Shown here: positions 45,252 to 57,055 of the stretch, piece after piece
Layout: each line of letters begins with the position of its first letter
How positions within the stretch are numbered: position 1 is the first letter of the stretch
Source: Massariosphaeria phaeospora
Taxonomy: Eukaryota > Ascomycota > Dothideomycetes > Pleosporales
Reading direction: 5' to 3'
NCBI GenBank assembly: GCA_011032825.1
Contig: JAADJZ010000018.1
Coordinates: forward strand, 496,001 to 560,000
Length of the DNA: 64,000 nt
Notes under the pieces: model-generated
What the model was told of the DNA's origin: nothing
Databases searched by the model: none
The model's input: only the letters and a program-made list of their open reading frames with translations
Translations under genes and position numbers: made by a program

Positions 45252-48129
45252 TCAAGTCCATCCAAGCATTCTCCAGATGAACGATGTCTGCTTGTTCTCG
45301 CGCGCTTCTTTCGCTTTTTGTAGTCGTGCAATGAGTGTCTCGCGAGCATGGCGCCACTCGTTGCCCGGAAACACCCCCTGGAAAACCTCAATTATATCCA
45401 AGTTGTCATGGCCCTTTTTCGATACCTGCACATACGGATCTGCCCCGGCATCAAGAAGGGTCATTATAATCTCAAAATTTGCTTCTCTCGAGAAATCGGA
45501 GTATTGCGATCGTCGGTGGCAATAGCGCAAGAAGTCGGCCCACACGCGTTCATGGTTTGGATCAGCTCCATGTGAAAGTAGTATACTGATTATCTCGGGG
45601 TTCGGATTGGAATCCGGACACAGCAAACGAGAGCCCATCTTGGTCAACGCGATTTGGCCAACACCGTGCGGTCTGAGCGCGTAGTCGAGATATGGAATCC
45701 TCCGTTTTTCTCGGACTAGGTTCGGGTTGTGGCTTAGTGTCTCGGTCACATAGTTAACTAGACCCCATGAGACAGCGATAGCGAAGCTTCTACTCCCCTC
45801 CACTTCTTTGAGATAAGCATCAATATAAGTTCTTGTTCTGCGCAGAAGCTCAGCTCGGTGGATTATCATTGGTGACTGTGTGGCCAAGATCTCCTCTACT
45901 TCGTTGAGAATAGTGACGCAGGAATATTTCAAATGAGAATCAATCTTGAAACAATAGTACATGATCCCGTCGACCAAGGAAAACAGTGATCGATTCAGTC
46001 TATAATGGTTTGGTACCGGAGGCATTCTCTTCATCTCAGCTAGGTAAATGTGGCATAATGAAATGGTTGCCTCAAAGTCCTGGCCACATTGTTCCTCGAA
46101 TTGGGAATTGTGGGCTTGAAGAAAGTCTTTGACTGTACTATGGACGAATTCCACTTTGAGTGGCCGGAAGCTTGGATACCAGATGTCAAACTCAGAAGCA
46201 GAACGATTGATTTCAAGGAGATCTCTGCAGCGACTGTTTAGGAGTTTCTCCGACTTCTCTAGGTCTCGCAATGGCTCGTGTCCGTCTACCACAGGGGTGG
46301 GGTGACGAAAATCCACGGTATCTCTGAATAGGAGGTCAAGTGCCATGATTGGTATCGGTGTCACTGCCTTCATCGCAACCAGAAACATTCGTGCAGACTG
46401 TCGGTGGTGTCGTGGCTCGATCCGGTCAAGTACAGTGGCGAAATAGCTTTCTAGATCTTGTGGCAAGCTTTTGAGTCTCTGTTCCAACATGTAGAGTTGC
46501 TCCCCCCCTTTCACATCCCTTAACATGTCGCGTACGACGAGGGTGATCCAAAGCCAGACACCTTGGGACTTCTCCACTATCCGAGAGACAAGGTCGTGGC
46601 TCTCTCGCTCTTCCTGAACAAGCTGGCGGAATTTCTCATTTCTGGCGAGTAGCTGGTCCACGTACAGTTGCATGTCTGCTCTAGTGAGCTCTTGCATCGT
46701 AATTTTGTAATCCAAGGAACTGAATGCATCCAAAAATGCGTTCCCTGGCCGGCTAGACACGCAAATCTTTATGTTCGGGCACCTCGAGAGTCCCTGAATA
46801 AGGGTGACGATCTCCTCTTCGCTATCTTGGTATTGGCCATCTGCTTCGTATTCGTCAAGACCGTCTATGAAGAAGCAATATTTTGCTGAGAAATGCTCGT
46901 CTGATCTGAGTGAGATATCCTGTAGTGCTTCGAAAAGCTCGTCGCGAGACCATGGCTCCTGAGGAGAACGAGAACCGAAGAGTTCCAAGATCAATCCTGG
47001 AGAGGCGCGCAGGACTTGGTAAAGTAGATTTTGAAGAAGTCCGCTTTGCGACTTCTCCATGCGAGGTCCGGCGTTCCAGAAGAAATGCGATGCCACGATG
47101 AGTTTCATAGGGCTAGCCCACTCCTGGAGAGCGATTCGGGTCCTGGAGTGGGTTGAGATATACTTGATAAGCGTGGACTTGCCGCTTCCTGCCTGCAAAA
47201 TTGTCAAAATAACTCTAGATGCCTTGGCGCAAGATTGTGTAACTTACTTTACCCTTCACCCAATAGATACTATTTTCTTGCTCTAACCAATCGACGAACT
47301 TCGAATCGGCACCGTCGAATATCCACTGCAGAGTCTCCTGATGAGCTTTCTTTATCATGTCCTCTCGATGTTTCATCTGATCGTATACCAACCCCTGGAG
47401 AATTTGCCTTTGCATGTCCAACTCTCGAGCAGTTCCGGCTAGTGCTGAAAGCCGAGACGATATGTTCTCGATGGCTATTTGTTGGTTTGCCGAAGACTCG
47501 GTCCTTTTACTGACCAAGTCCATGATCTCCTGCATCCACTGGTCCAAGTTTACGACTGTGTTGATTTCCATGCGTTTGCTCGTAGCATCTAGATCTTGTA
47601 TTGCTGAGAGAATTTCGGACTTGCTCTGTCTTGGGTACGTATTAGCTCGCAATCGCCAATGACCAAAGCATCCAACTTACTTTTGAAACATCGAGTTCAG
47701 TCTATATCTCATTCGTTGATCCAGGCCCACTAGCCTTTGCTGGAGATCCTCAAGCTCCTTTGCTTTGCTCCCCGCTCTCAAAGTTTGCAACATGCTCATC
47801 AACCGACGAAACCGTGAATCTGTTGGAACTTTGAGATCTTCTAGGCACTGTAACATCCTTTTTGCCACAGTTCGACACTCTTCTGCAAGGGTCTGGAGTG
47901 CCTGCACATCCTCTGAGAACTGCTGCCACTTGGATGATATAGTCATTGCAAGGACCTCTTCGCTTATGTTTTTGATGTCATTGGAGATAAGTTCGAGCCC
48001 CCGAAGCTTGTCTGATGCTCCATCTAGCGAGCTGTAGACCTCATAGCCTTGAGTCAGCAGCTGCGAACCGTAGCTGATGAACCGAGAAACATTCGCTGCG
48101 ATACCGAGGACTGCGATGGCTTCCGCCAT
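45252..48129 (-). CDS. STAND/NACHT NTPase, fungal NLR-like protein
   Basis: Fungal NLR-like proteins are signal-transducing NTPases implicated in heterokaryon incompatibility and response to non-self. Three exons (48129-47681, 47629-47248, 47192-45252) give 923 residues. The N-terminus (MAEAIAVLGIAANVSRFISY followed by GSQLLTQGYEVYSSL) matches the helical Helo/STAND-type N-terminal domain common in fungi. A coiled region (about 150-250) precedes the NACHT P-loop GKAGSGKSTLIKYI at about 276-289, which is rebuilt by splicing exon 2 to exon 3. Walker B is KYCFFIDGLDEYE and the sensor-like strand is IKICVSSRPGNAF. The winged-helix part has FVHSTVKDFL. The C-terminal 250 residues include two degenerate ankyrin-like units (IISILLSHGADPNHE and IIMTLLDAGADPYVQ). 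No WD40 or TPR array is present. Stop is at 45252-45254. Confidence 0.88.
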
Positions 48130-48439
48130 GATGTGTTGGTAGAGGAATCTTCATCAACTGTCGAGGTTGATGAGGGGTCGCATATGAGCCACGTCATCTC
48201 GCGCTGCGGTGCTTTTGTGATAGGTATCCCTAGGTATCACGGCAATTGTGAACTTTGTTAGGCGCCGATGCGAGCGTGAACACAGGAAAACCTGCAATGC
48301 GTAATACACTTTGACGGAAAAGTTGGTGACAAATGAGCGAAAAGAAGGTCGTCTTAAAATGCAGACCACCACAGTGTCATTGGTGGCTTGTTTGCTTAGT
48401 GTAGGAGGAGAGCCATGCCATGGCAAGTTTTACAGATGC
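48130..48439. other. Short intergenic region, NLR-like gene upstream
   Basis: About 310 bp between the NLR-like start and the SDR stop; both genes point the same way. No distinct signal is seen. Confidence 0.4.
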
Positions 48440-49320
48440 TCAAGTCGATTGTTCCTTTCCGTTCCGCTCGTTCCACTCCCGATCAAAAACCTGCAAAGTT
48501 CGTTGTGCACTTGGCACCACATCAAGTGCCTTCACGCTAACCCTCTCTTTCGTACACAGCATGAACACTGCTGCTTCTGCCACATCATCCGCAACCAATG
48601 GCTCGTAGCCTTGTATGAAACTCTCGTATTTGGCTTTATCGTAGCCGACTCTGTGGCCAGCGTTAGCATCATCTGATACCGTAGCAATACGCTATACAGA
48701 GTCACGCACCTTAACTCATGGAAGTTCGTCGCAACGACCCCTGGCCTTAGCGCCAGCACCTTGATATTGGTACCCACCAGCTCAGACCTCAATACGTTGG
48801 TAAAGGCCTCCTGTGCCGCTTTGCTTGAATGATAGACCGCTTCTCCTGGGAAAGGCGGGACTTCCAACGCTGTAGTGCTCGTTACGTTGAGAATGGTGCC
48901 CTTCCCACGTTCTTTCATTTTGCCCTCGTTGAGAACCGCGTACGTTGTGAACATCATCCCGTTGATGTTGGTGCTAGTCATCGTGATGATGTCCTCAATC
49001 TTCAAGTCCGGAAATGGCGCGGGTGCTCCTAGGGCAAGTCCCGCATTGTTGATGAGAATGTCTATGTGTCCAGCTTCTTGTACAACGTTGGCTACGGCCT
49101 GACTTAACTGTGAATGCTCCCGCACATCCACGGTCGAGACGTAGATAGTAATCGAATCGCTGGAAATGTCGCGAAGCTCTTCAGTGAGAACGTTAAGCTT
49201 ATCGCTGGAGCGCGCAAAGAGGATAAGGTTGGCTTGCTCGCGGGCAAGTCGCCTTGCAATAGCGGCGCCGATACCCATAGAGGCGCCTGTTATCAGGACA
49301 TTTTGGCCTTTCAAAGACAT
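48440..49320 (-). CDS. Short-chain dehydrogenase/reductase (classical SDR)
   Basis: Two exons (49320-48710, 48650-48440) give 273 residues from the ATG at 49320 (MSLKGQNVLITGASMGIG). Classical SDR motifs are complete: cofactor loop TGASMGIG (residues 11-18), NNAG, a Ser before the catalytic YHSSK, and RPGVVATNFHEL. The C-terminus after the splice (RVGYDKAKYESFIQGYEPL, VADDVAEAAVFMLC, DVVPSAQRTLQVFDREW) resembles the YdfG/NADP-dependent 3-hydroxy acid (serine) dehydrogenase subgroup. The residue after the second cofactor strand is not acidic and an Arg follows (FARSSDKL), so NADP is more likely than NAD. The intron (48709-48651) has a GTGCGT donor and a TGCTAAC branch site; reading through it would replace the C-terminus. 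Confidence 0.9.
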
Positions 49321-49733
49321 ATTGGGATGCTTCAAGTGACAGTTGATTGTTCTTAGGTACCTGCGTAGGAAGTAATCGAACGTGTTGTAGCGATCCGCTA
49401 GATTAAGAAACCATGACGTCACAATCAACGGCTCGGAAGGTTATGGTGTTCGCAATCCTTGGCACGTATATTTATGAAATATTTATGTTTGATGTATGTA
49501 ATCTGTGGGTATATTAGTAGTGGGAACGAAGTAAATGCTAGGGTATACTCACTATTTCTATCTCTGCTAGACAAATCACCAGACACTATCTCTCGTGAAG
49601 TCGTGAAGGTCTTCATACGAGAGGGTTCTAAAGGGCCTTTGGCTGCAGCGAACACGTTCGGCCGTTGCAACATAATATCGTCGTGTTAGTTCATGATAAT
49701 CATTCGCCCAAATCGTTGTCACCAGTTTGCTTT
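49321..49733. other. Intergenic, SDR upstream
   Basis: About 410 bp, relatively AT-rich (ATATTTATGAAATATTTATG near 49467). No gene is supported. Confidence 0.4.
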
Positions 49734-50550
49734 TCATCCATCCCACCTCTGTGCCTCTTGGTCGTAACCGATCAACTTCAAGTCGATGTTCAAGGTTTTG
49801 AGCATCATGCCCATGGTGAAAGACTAGTATGTGTTAGTAGTATCCCCGCCAATTTCTTCATGGGGGGTATCCTACATCATCATCCGCACCCTTCGAGCCC
49901 TCGTCCGTTTTTTCATTGTCTTTGTCCATATTGAGGTCCGCACAATCATCATACGATTCTTCCACACCATTCCCGTTCTGCCTTGCTTCTTCTCGCTTCT
50001 CACGCTCGGCCTCCATATCTTCGCGATCCCATTTCTGGCGCCACTCCTTTTGTTCACGTTCTCTTTCTTTCCATGCCCCTACACCACCCATTCTGTTCAC
50101 TCTGTCGCGGGTACTAGCAAAGAGCTCTTCGGCTGCAGCCCGACTGGCAGTGCGCCACCGGTCGATCAAGATATTGAGATCGTCGTCTGTTGTGGACGTC
50201 GCAAGCGCATGAGCTTGGGATAGGATCTGTATATCGCTGCGAAGGTGTATTATCTCACGAGTGAGGCTCGGTTTCGTAGGTATCTTCTTCTGAAGTGATC
50301 GGGATGGAGTCACTGGAGCTGGGCGCGGTGGCAGTGGAAAGGCGGAGCGGGTCGGAGCATGCGTAGGGTTCGTAGCTTTATTCGATTGCGTGGGCGCAGC
50401 TGCGACTGTGCTGATGTCTGGCGGATCTGAAGAGGGTGGATCCGAGCCTATGCTGGGCTTCAATGGTGTTCGAAAGGGCGATTTGAAGGGCTTGCGAAGT
50501 GTGTTCGTGGCGTCGTTCACACGGCGGCGCTTCGCTTGTGGTGTCGACAT
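49734..50550 (-). CDS. SFR1: Swi5-dependent recombination DNA repair protein 1 homologue (Sfr1/Mei5)
   Basis: Sfr1 with Swi5 forms a mediator complex that stimulates Rad51 and Dmc1 strand exchange in homologous recombination. Two exons (50550-49876, 49823-49734) give 254 residues. The N-terminus is basic and disordered with KRRRVNDATNTLRKPFKSPF and a further FRTPLKP, the conserved DNA-binding motif. The C-terminal coiled coil begins near LTREIIHLRSDIQILSQA and continues through LNILIDRWRTASRAAAEELF then ASTRDRVNRMGGVGAW. The short last exon encodes SFTMGMMLKTLNIDLKLIGY and then DQEAQRWDG, the family's conserved end. The intron (49875-49824) has donor GTAGGA and a TACTAAC branch site. The expected partner Swi5 is not in the window. 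Confidence 0.88.
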
Positions 50551-51026
50551 GTTCGCTGGTTCACTTGCATTGTGCAGCTAACTCCGTATGCGACGAAAGT
50601 CCTGTGCGCGGACCAAGGGTTGGGTTGGAAGGCTCGTCCACGGGTCGAAGTTGACCTCGGGAGGTCCGAGCGCCAAAACGCGAGACCATGTGACGTACTC
50701 TCGGCTGGAATTGCCTTATAGGGCGACCATATCAGGAAGAGACAGCTCCCTTATTTGGTGCTGATTCCGACGCTCTTTCCTAGGTAAGCCAGCCCTAAAG
50801 GGCTGAGGCCTCGAGAAAGGCTCTACAATTCAATACTTGTGTATGACAAGGTGGGGGATGTGCTCTCGGAATTGAATAACAGTGTAAGCGCGCTCGCCTG
50901 CCTTTGTATTGATAGGCACTTGCGGGGGTAATTATTTTAGCGTGCTCATCATCTCATGTAATTGATCGTACCAGACGCTGCTTGATGGTGTGCGGGAAAA
51001 CAAATTAGAGTGCCATTACGGTTTCC
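50551..51026. other. Intergenic, SFR1 upstream
   Basis: About 480 bp between two minus-strand genes; a short AGCCCTAAAGGGCTGAGG imperfect dyad lies near 50790-50807. Nothing else is seen. Confidence 0.4.
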
Positions 51027-52554
51027 TTAGAGCTTGATAGTTATGTTCATTCGGTCCAACCCAACCGCAACTGCAACAACCATAGCCGTGTACCCTATGA
51101 GTACTACCATCGATGCTAGCACGCCCATGTTTAAAGTCGGCATAGTTAAATTGACCAATCCGGTAAGCAGGTTCGAGACAAGGAACACAGCAAGGCCGTT
51201 GCGGTTCACAGCGTGAAGGATAGAGCTGGTAGCGTCCCTTGTTCTCCTGGCCTCTTCTTCGTTGCTTTCGGATCTGTATATGCTTGGAAAGCAAACCGTC
51301 TCGACCGCACAGCATAGAGTGATCATAGCGGAATTGAAGGACGAGACCCACAGAACGTAGGGTAGATTTGCCATCCGTCGCGAGACACCTAGACGAAGCC
51401 CGTAATAACTGATCGAGAAGTAAAATAGAGCCGTCCAGATAAACGAGGACGCAGCAAGTTTTCCCAGGATGGTTCGCTTCATGCGCTCGACAACGGAGGT
51501 ATCTTTGCGCAGAGGTTGTTGTCGTGGAAGAGTGAAGGAACCAATGGATTGGCCGGCAATGAAGATAGCAAGATACCCGAAGAAAGAAAATATACCCTCG
51601 CGGTTTTGGGACAGGAGGTCGTTGCGCTTTGCTGTAAGGATGAAGGCGCCGAGGTTGGTTTTGTCGAGTGCTATTTCGTAGACACTTGCCAATAGACAGG
51701 CTAGGACTCCATAAGACGGCACGATGTCGAATGCTGACTGGAGTAGAGCGACAAATGGTGGCAAGAAGCCCAAGGTAAAGAAGAAGTTCCAGTGTACGCC
51801 ATACTCAGTTACGTGCTCTGCATAATCGAGGCCTTTGACCGAGGCAAGTCGAATAAGTCCCAAGACGAGTAGAGGTAAAGAATGTCTCAATGATGCAACC
51901 AAACGCTTAGACAAAGGCTGACGTTTGCCCGTATCTATTTTTAACGAAGACCGCACTGAGACAACACCTGAGGCGAAGACAAACGAACCAACGCCCATAT
52001 CCATCAGTGACGTTCCCCAGTTTTCGACCTTGGCAAATCGGCGAGGAAACACCCTAAAATCCACAGCGAGAATAGCCACACAGGTTATAACGATCATAGA
52101 CGCGCGATAATGCGTGATGAACGGTTTGACTGGGAGTGGGTTTGGGGCGGTTTGCTTATCAGTAACGTTGTTCGGCGCAAGGCGAGCGGGGTGTCGTCGC
52201 GGGGCCAATGGGTCGGAAGTGAGGAGTATAACTATCGCTGGCAGGAACAAAAGCAGATTGAATAGCCATGGCGAGGACGAGTAGACGGTTGTAGCCAAAA
52301 GGACAGCTACGCAGTTCACGAAAAAATCGACTATTGAAGCGGGAATCGTATACGGGGTAAATAGGCGTAACCTCGATTGCATGACGGACCAGAGCAGAAT
52401 CGCGAGCTGCCAATGATAGAGTTAGCATATGAGTAGTGCATCGGAGTGTATACTGTACAGGCATAGCTAGAGAAACGCTCTGAATATCAGTGACGGAACT
52501 ACCGGTGTGGCCGGTCACGAACTGGACTTTTCGAGCTTTATAGTCCTTCGCCAT
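51027..52554 (-). CDS. GWT1: GPI-anchored wall transfer protein 1, inositol acyltransferase
   Basis: Gwt1 (mammalian PIG-W) acylates the inositol ring of glucosaminyl-phosphatidylinositol in the ER, an early step of GPI-anchor synthesis and the target of the antifungal manogepix. Two exons (52554-52459, 52406-51027) give 491 residues, near the family norm. The start MAKDYKARKVQFVTGHTGSS is typical, followed by about a dozen hydrophobic helices. Visible family blocks are LAILLWSVMQSRLRL after the splice, VDFRVFPRRFAKVENWGTS, LMDMGVGSFVFASG, EYGVHWNFFFTLGFLP, NREGIFSFFGYLAIFIAGQ and NGLAVFLVSNLLTGLVNL. The intron donor is GTACAG with a TGCTAAC branch site. The GPI-anchored protein gene near the right end of the window would depend on this pathway, but that is general knowledge, not a local link. 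Confidence 0.95.
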
Positions 52555-52803
52555 GGCGGACAATTTGGGACCTTGATGAGTGGAAGATGTCGCGAAGAAC
52601 GCGCAGGCGCCGTGAGGCTAAGTCGCGGTTGGTTGTCAGTGCCGGTTTTTGCCAAGCCCGCTACCGGTACCCCTGTTCATGTCCACGGTCTTCCGGCCGG
52701 TGGATCCGACTGAACACTTTCACTCCAACTCTTTCACTCCAACTCATCCTGAGCAGACAGACTACTAGCTGGTGAGCACAACGTCTTAATTCGCAGCCGG
52801 ATC

Positions 52804-53118
52804 ATGAAAAGATTCACCAGAGCATTCTCAGAATCGGCTCGTTGTCGACCTCGAGACATCAACAAGAACATAATCATGATCGATCCATACCTTCCTGTTG
52901 GCCCTAGACGTACGGCGCATCGAAAAGACGTGGGAAAAGGGAGATATTACTGTAGAAGATCTTTCATTTGGAATACAGACGATGAAGGCATACTCGTTGC
53001 AGGTAACATATTATTTCTCGAACATGATGCAAATCTATCAGTAGTGTCTACATCACCTATAACAAAAGATTGGCGGCGCCTGCGATTAGCTTCGTTTATT
53101 TTTTATACCACACCGTAA
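52804..53118 (+). CDS. Hypothetical short protein (very uncertain)
   Basis: An uninterrupted frame of 104 residues starting at a real ATG, with segments such as IMIDPYLPVGPRRTAHRKDV and FIWNTDDEGILVAGNILF. I recognise no family, signal peptide or membrane helix. It lies upstream of two confident divergent genes and might be a chance frame or the start of an intron-containing gene. Confidence 0.15.
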   Translation: MKRFTRAFSESARCRPRDINKNIIMIDPYLPVGPRRTAHRKDVGKGRYYCRRSFIWNTDDEGILVAGNILFLEHDANLSVVSTSPITKDWRRLRLASFIFYTTP

Positions 53119-53399
53119 AACATGTCTTTCCACTTAAATCTGATACTGATAACATTTGGGACTTATTCGTGCATGTACGGCGCTGGTTCTACTTCACTGT
53201 CTACCTTTCACTCCAGTTTTAGCCAGGCACTTCGCGGCACTTCGCGGGCACTTGTTGCCCTTCTGCTAACGCTTTCTCTGCATCGTCATCGTCTTCGCTT
53301 CTGGTTGTTCTGATGGTTGTTGTGGTTGCTACGGTTGCTGGTTGCTGTGGCTGTCGCGCTCTATCGCGTCAACGCGTCCAGCACAACATAAACTTTTTC

Positions 53400-53460
53400 T
53401 AACCACGCGCCACGTACCGCGCACCACGCACCGCGCACCGCGCACCACATACCACGTACC
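53400..53460. repeat. Imperfect tandem repeat of CGCACCRCG-like units
   Basis: About six degenerate 8-10 nt units (variants ACCACGTACC, ACCGCGCACC, ACCACGCACC) lie 50-110 bp before the start codon at 53511. Confidence 0.7.
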
Positions 53461-53510
53461 TCGCTCATCAACCATCCCCATGAACGAGTAGCCGGATACC
53501 AAGTTTCGAC

Positions 53511-56474
53511 ATGTACCGTTCGCTGGCCAACGTCGACACCGATCCAGAACGTTCCCAGATGAGCTCTACAACACCCGTCAACACGGGCAATGTCAGCAAC
53601 AGCGATCTGCCTGCAACCATCTCCACCAAATTTCCCCAGGCTATTGCGCGCTCATTGTCTCCCGTGGCTGCCATGTCTCCTGTCGGCGGCTCGCGGATCC
53701 CACGGAAGGCAGCTACCCCAAGTTCGCTCCCGAGGCGCCCAGCTCAGGGAAGTCGCCTCAGTACACAGAGGACTAGTATACCTCAATTCAGCGGGGGTTC
53801 CAAACATCCAGCAGGCCCACCCACCGAATCAGTAAGTCGTCAGCTAAGTCGCGAGGAAAAGGCTAACGCGTTCCAGACATCAGAGTTAAGCCCACCAAGT
53901 CATCGCGACAAGCCTCTACCAAGCCCTCCCTTTGCTCAAATCGTGGATTCTGAGAGCCCTCCCAAGGCGAGTCGTACACTTGTTGATGCTGAGGTTGCGG
54001 GAACTCCCACTTCAGAGGAATGGCCAGTTATTCAACCAGAGAATGTCCCCTCAAATGCAGAGAAGGCACCATCCTCCTCCGACTTGCACCCTGGTAGCGG
54101 AAAGCAGGACAAGATCTTGCCGAAGCAGACCGTTTCACAGAAGACCTCCAGCGAGAAGGCCCCTCTGATACCATTGAAACATACGCCGACTGAGCGCGAT
54201 AATATCCAGTCTCCGCCTCCCCAGCCACGATCCTTGTATGCGTCGCTGTCTAGATCTACCGTTCCATCACGAAGTTCGGGTTTATCGCGGTCAGAGACGA
54301 TCCCTGCTATTTCAACATCACAACACGATGTCATCGATAGCCCACTTGCACACAAGAAAAGCTCACGCGGTTTGAGTGCTGCCACTTCTCGCTCAGGTTC
54401 CAATCGAAACTCTGTTCCTGTGGGAAATCAAGGCTTAACATCGGGTATGTCCTGGCGTCTTAAGCCAAGTTCCCCAAGACGGCCAACACACAATGGGACT
54501 GCTAAAGTCCTGTCTCAAAGCCGAACTTTCCCCTTGCTGTTGAGTCGTAATATCCCAGCTCGTCGGCTAACCGGTGTTGATCAAGGTCGGACTACATCTG
54601 AGTCAGATACTCGCACTCGATCGCTCTCACAGGAAGTCCTGAACGACTCCTCATCCATATGGAGCTTGGCCGCTGGCTCATCTATAGATGAAGATCCAGA
54701 GCAGGAGTACGATTCCAGCATCCGGGTAAAGCGCCTCTCTGGTCATTCCTTTGCTTCCGGCCTAGGCCCGATCTTGAGGGTGGCCAGCGACGCAGATTTT
54801 GTGATTCTTGGGAGCGGTGATGCCGTACCTGAAGTTCCTCCTTTGCCAGCTACGGTGCCCCACAAAGCCCCCCAGGAGCGATCACTCAGTGCACTTGCTG
54901 GTCGGATCTCTCGACAGACGATGAGCAAGTTGTCACTAGGCCTAGGACCTCGGACCGGTACTACTCAGTCTTCCGGATCAATGAAGAGCCCGCCTGTTTC
55001 TCCTCGTGTCATTCCTATCAGGTCGATGCAACCACCCAGAAATATTAGCGCGGACGTTGCTGCACAAGACTCCGTAACAGGGCGGTCCTCATCAACTGGT
55101 CTTGCGGGTGTTAGCAAGCTTCCATTATCGTACCCGGCTAGCAAGCGGATCTCGTCGGCCCCTTCTCAGATCCCTGCCATTCCGAAAGGTTCTCCGCGCT
55201 TCGCCAACAATAAAGACAAGGTTCGTGATCTTCATTATATCCATTTTGTAATACTAACCAACACATAGGGCGCACTTGTTGGCACCTCATCACCAGTTAA
55301 CCTGATCCCAATGAAGGCTGAACGGGTACTTGGCATCTCCCCTCAGGATAGAGAAAAGAGCGTACTTGATAGGACGAAGAACAGGCTTGGGGACCGCGGC
55401 AAGACAAGTCCAACTCTGGGTTATATGGTACGTCAAAACGCTCGCAAAACATCTAACACAGAGGGCTCGCCAACTTCTCGTTCTCTGGGTAGTCCCTCGT
55501 TACCCCACTTTCCGGGTAATGCCTCGTTACCCCAATCCCGTAAGGGAAGGGTCTCATCTGGCCTGTCTAGTCTGAGGGTCACCGAAAACGTCGCGTCTGA
55601 GAGTCTTGAGAGTGGTACTCACAAAAACAAAACTCAGTCTCCCCCGGTAAAACGAGTCGGTTCGAATACTGCGCCGGTCTCCCCTCGTGTCAATGAGAAG
55701 CAAGAGCCGCCTAAGACCACCAAGAAGGATGCTCCCGAGGTTGCTGCAAAGGTAAAGGCCAAGCGCAGCTTCCGCAAGCTCTTCCAGAAGCGAGAAGCTA
55801 AACCTACCGAGAAGCCCGCACAACCAAACGAGCCGAAGAGATCCTCCCTGACTGGTAGCGCGCTCGCCAAGCGCTTCAGGTCCGCCAATCCTTCGAAGGG
55901 TAACGCATCGAATATGCCTGGACGAGGTCCCGATTCCCGACCAGGTCCCAAGACCGCGATCAGTAAGAGCGGGGAGCATGGCTCCAACATGCGAGCTGGC
56001 ACCCCATCACCCGAATTGAGGATGCCTAGCCCAACTCCGGAAGTAGCATCGGCGACAGCGGACACGGCGACTGTGGTCAACAACCTCATCGCGCGAGTTG
56101 CCGAGCTGCCTGACGAGTCACCAGACCGGCTACGCGGGCTCGAGATTGCAGAGGTGTGTATGACCCTGCACCTGCATACCCTTATGTTGAAGGACCTTGT
56201 TCTGACCGTTCGCAAACAGGCTGTCCTCAATTCGGTGGAGATGTACAGGCATGCAAAAATTGCCGCGATGGAGGCCAGGAAGCACGCCCGTCAGGCGGAA
56301 TTGAGCGTCAAGCAGGCTGGAGTGGTGATTGACAGGCTGTTCAAACTGACTGAGCTTCATCTGGATCCCGAGACGGCACGGCTGATCCGACAGTTGGTCA
56401 AGAGTACTGGCTTGATTGAAGAGACTTCGGGTTCTGAGAATACGGTCCTGCCCTCTTCTGGACCTGCCAATTAA
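53511..56474 (+). CDS. Large Ser/Pro-rich protein with conserved helical C-terminus, unknown function
   Basis: Two exons (53511-55220, 55269-56474) give 971 residues; the start is the first ATG (MYRSLANVDTDPERSQ). Roughly residues 1-840 are disordered, Ser/Pro/Thr-rich and full of SP/TP sites and basic patches (SRIPRKAATPSSLPRRP, KRISSAPSQIPAIPKGSP), as in microtubule- or kinase-regulated scaffold proteins. A basic segment AKRSFRKLFQKREAKP lies near residue 740. The last 130 residues are ordered and helical: ATVVNNLIARVAELPDESPD, LRGLEIAEVCMTLHLHTLML, VRKQAVLNSVEMYRHAKIA, ARKHARQAELSVKQAGVV. I do not recognise the family; the conserved-looking domain is this C-terminus. The intron (55221-55268) has donor GTTCGT and acceptor TAG, phase 0. 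Confidence 0.8.
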
Positions 56475-57055
56475 GTGCGATAGTGGCAGGAGATGGTGGC
56501 TGCAAGGTATGTTACATGCCCGTTTCCCTCACCTAACCAATGAAGCTAACATCAGATTTGAAAGCAGATTTGCCGCTCTCCGTTCATCTAGCACCAATCA
56601 GTCAAGGTCTCTTTATCTTATCAATGCTCTTCACAGTTTGTGGAAGCAGCGGTGGTCGTACAAGTGCCAGCTTGTAAGAGCGAAAATGGAATTTCTCCTG
56701 TGATATAGAGGAGCTGAACTTTAATGGATGTATGATGGCAACTCGGGGATCTTCAAGGCAGAGTTCCAGCATAATGGAGAAGAGTAATACCTCCCAGGTC
56801 GCAAGCCATTGTGTGGCTGTGCCATATAACAAAAACCCCCCCGAGGACGAATACAAAATACACTGCTGTGAATGAGACCAATGCTCAACGGTGATGTCCT
56901 AAATATTGTACAGTCAAACCGCCCTACGCCATTTGTGAAAAGTGGAGACCGCAAAGCCCTATCGTATACACCATACCAGGCATTGTCTCAGTAGGCGGAC
57001 CTGCAGGATAGGCGCTGGTATCTAGTCGTGTTCCAGTCGGATGATTTAGATTTCT
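56475..57055. other. Intergenic region between convergent genes
   Basis: About 580 bp; no gene or repeat recognised. Confidence 0.4.

Larger units (their letters stand above)
52555..53510. other. Divergent intergenic region with one unassigned short frame and tandem motifs
   Basis: Holds a duplicated CTTTCACTCCAACT near 52715-52745 and an array of CGCACCRCG-like units at 53400-53460. A 104-codon frame from the ATG at 52804 to 53118 (MKRFTRAFSESARCRPRDIN) has no recognised domain, and its composition is only weakly protein-like. Confidence 0.45.

Noticed and set aside
48651..48720. SDR protein reading through to a 298-codon end
   Set aside because: That end is non-homologous; splicing gives the expected SDR C-terminus RVGYDKAKYESF and a proper stop at 48440.
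49858..49875. SFR1 ending at GADDDVGYPP
   Set aside because: GTAGGA is a donor; the next exon encodes the conserved SFTMGMMLKTLNIDLKLIGY end.
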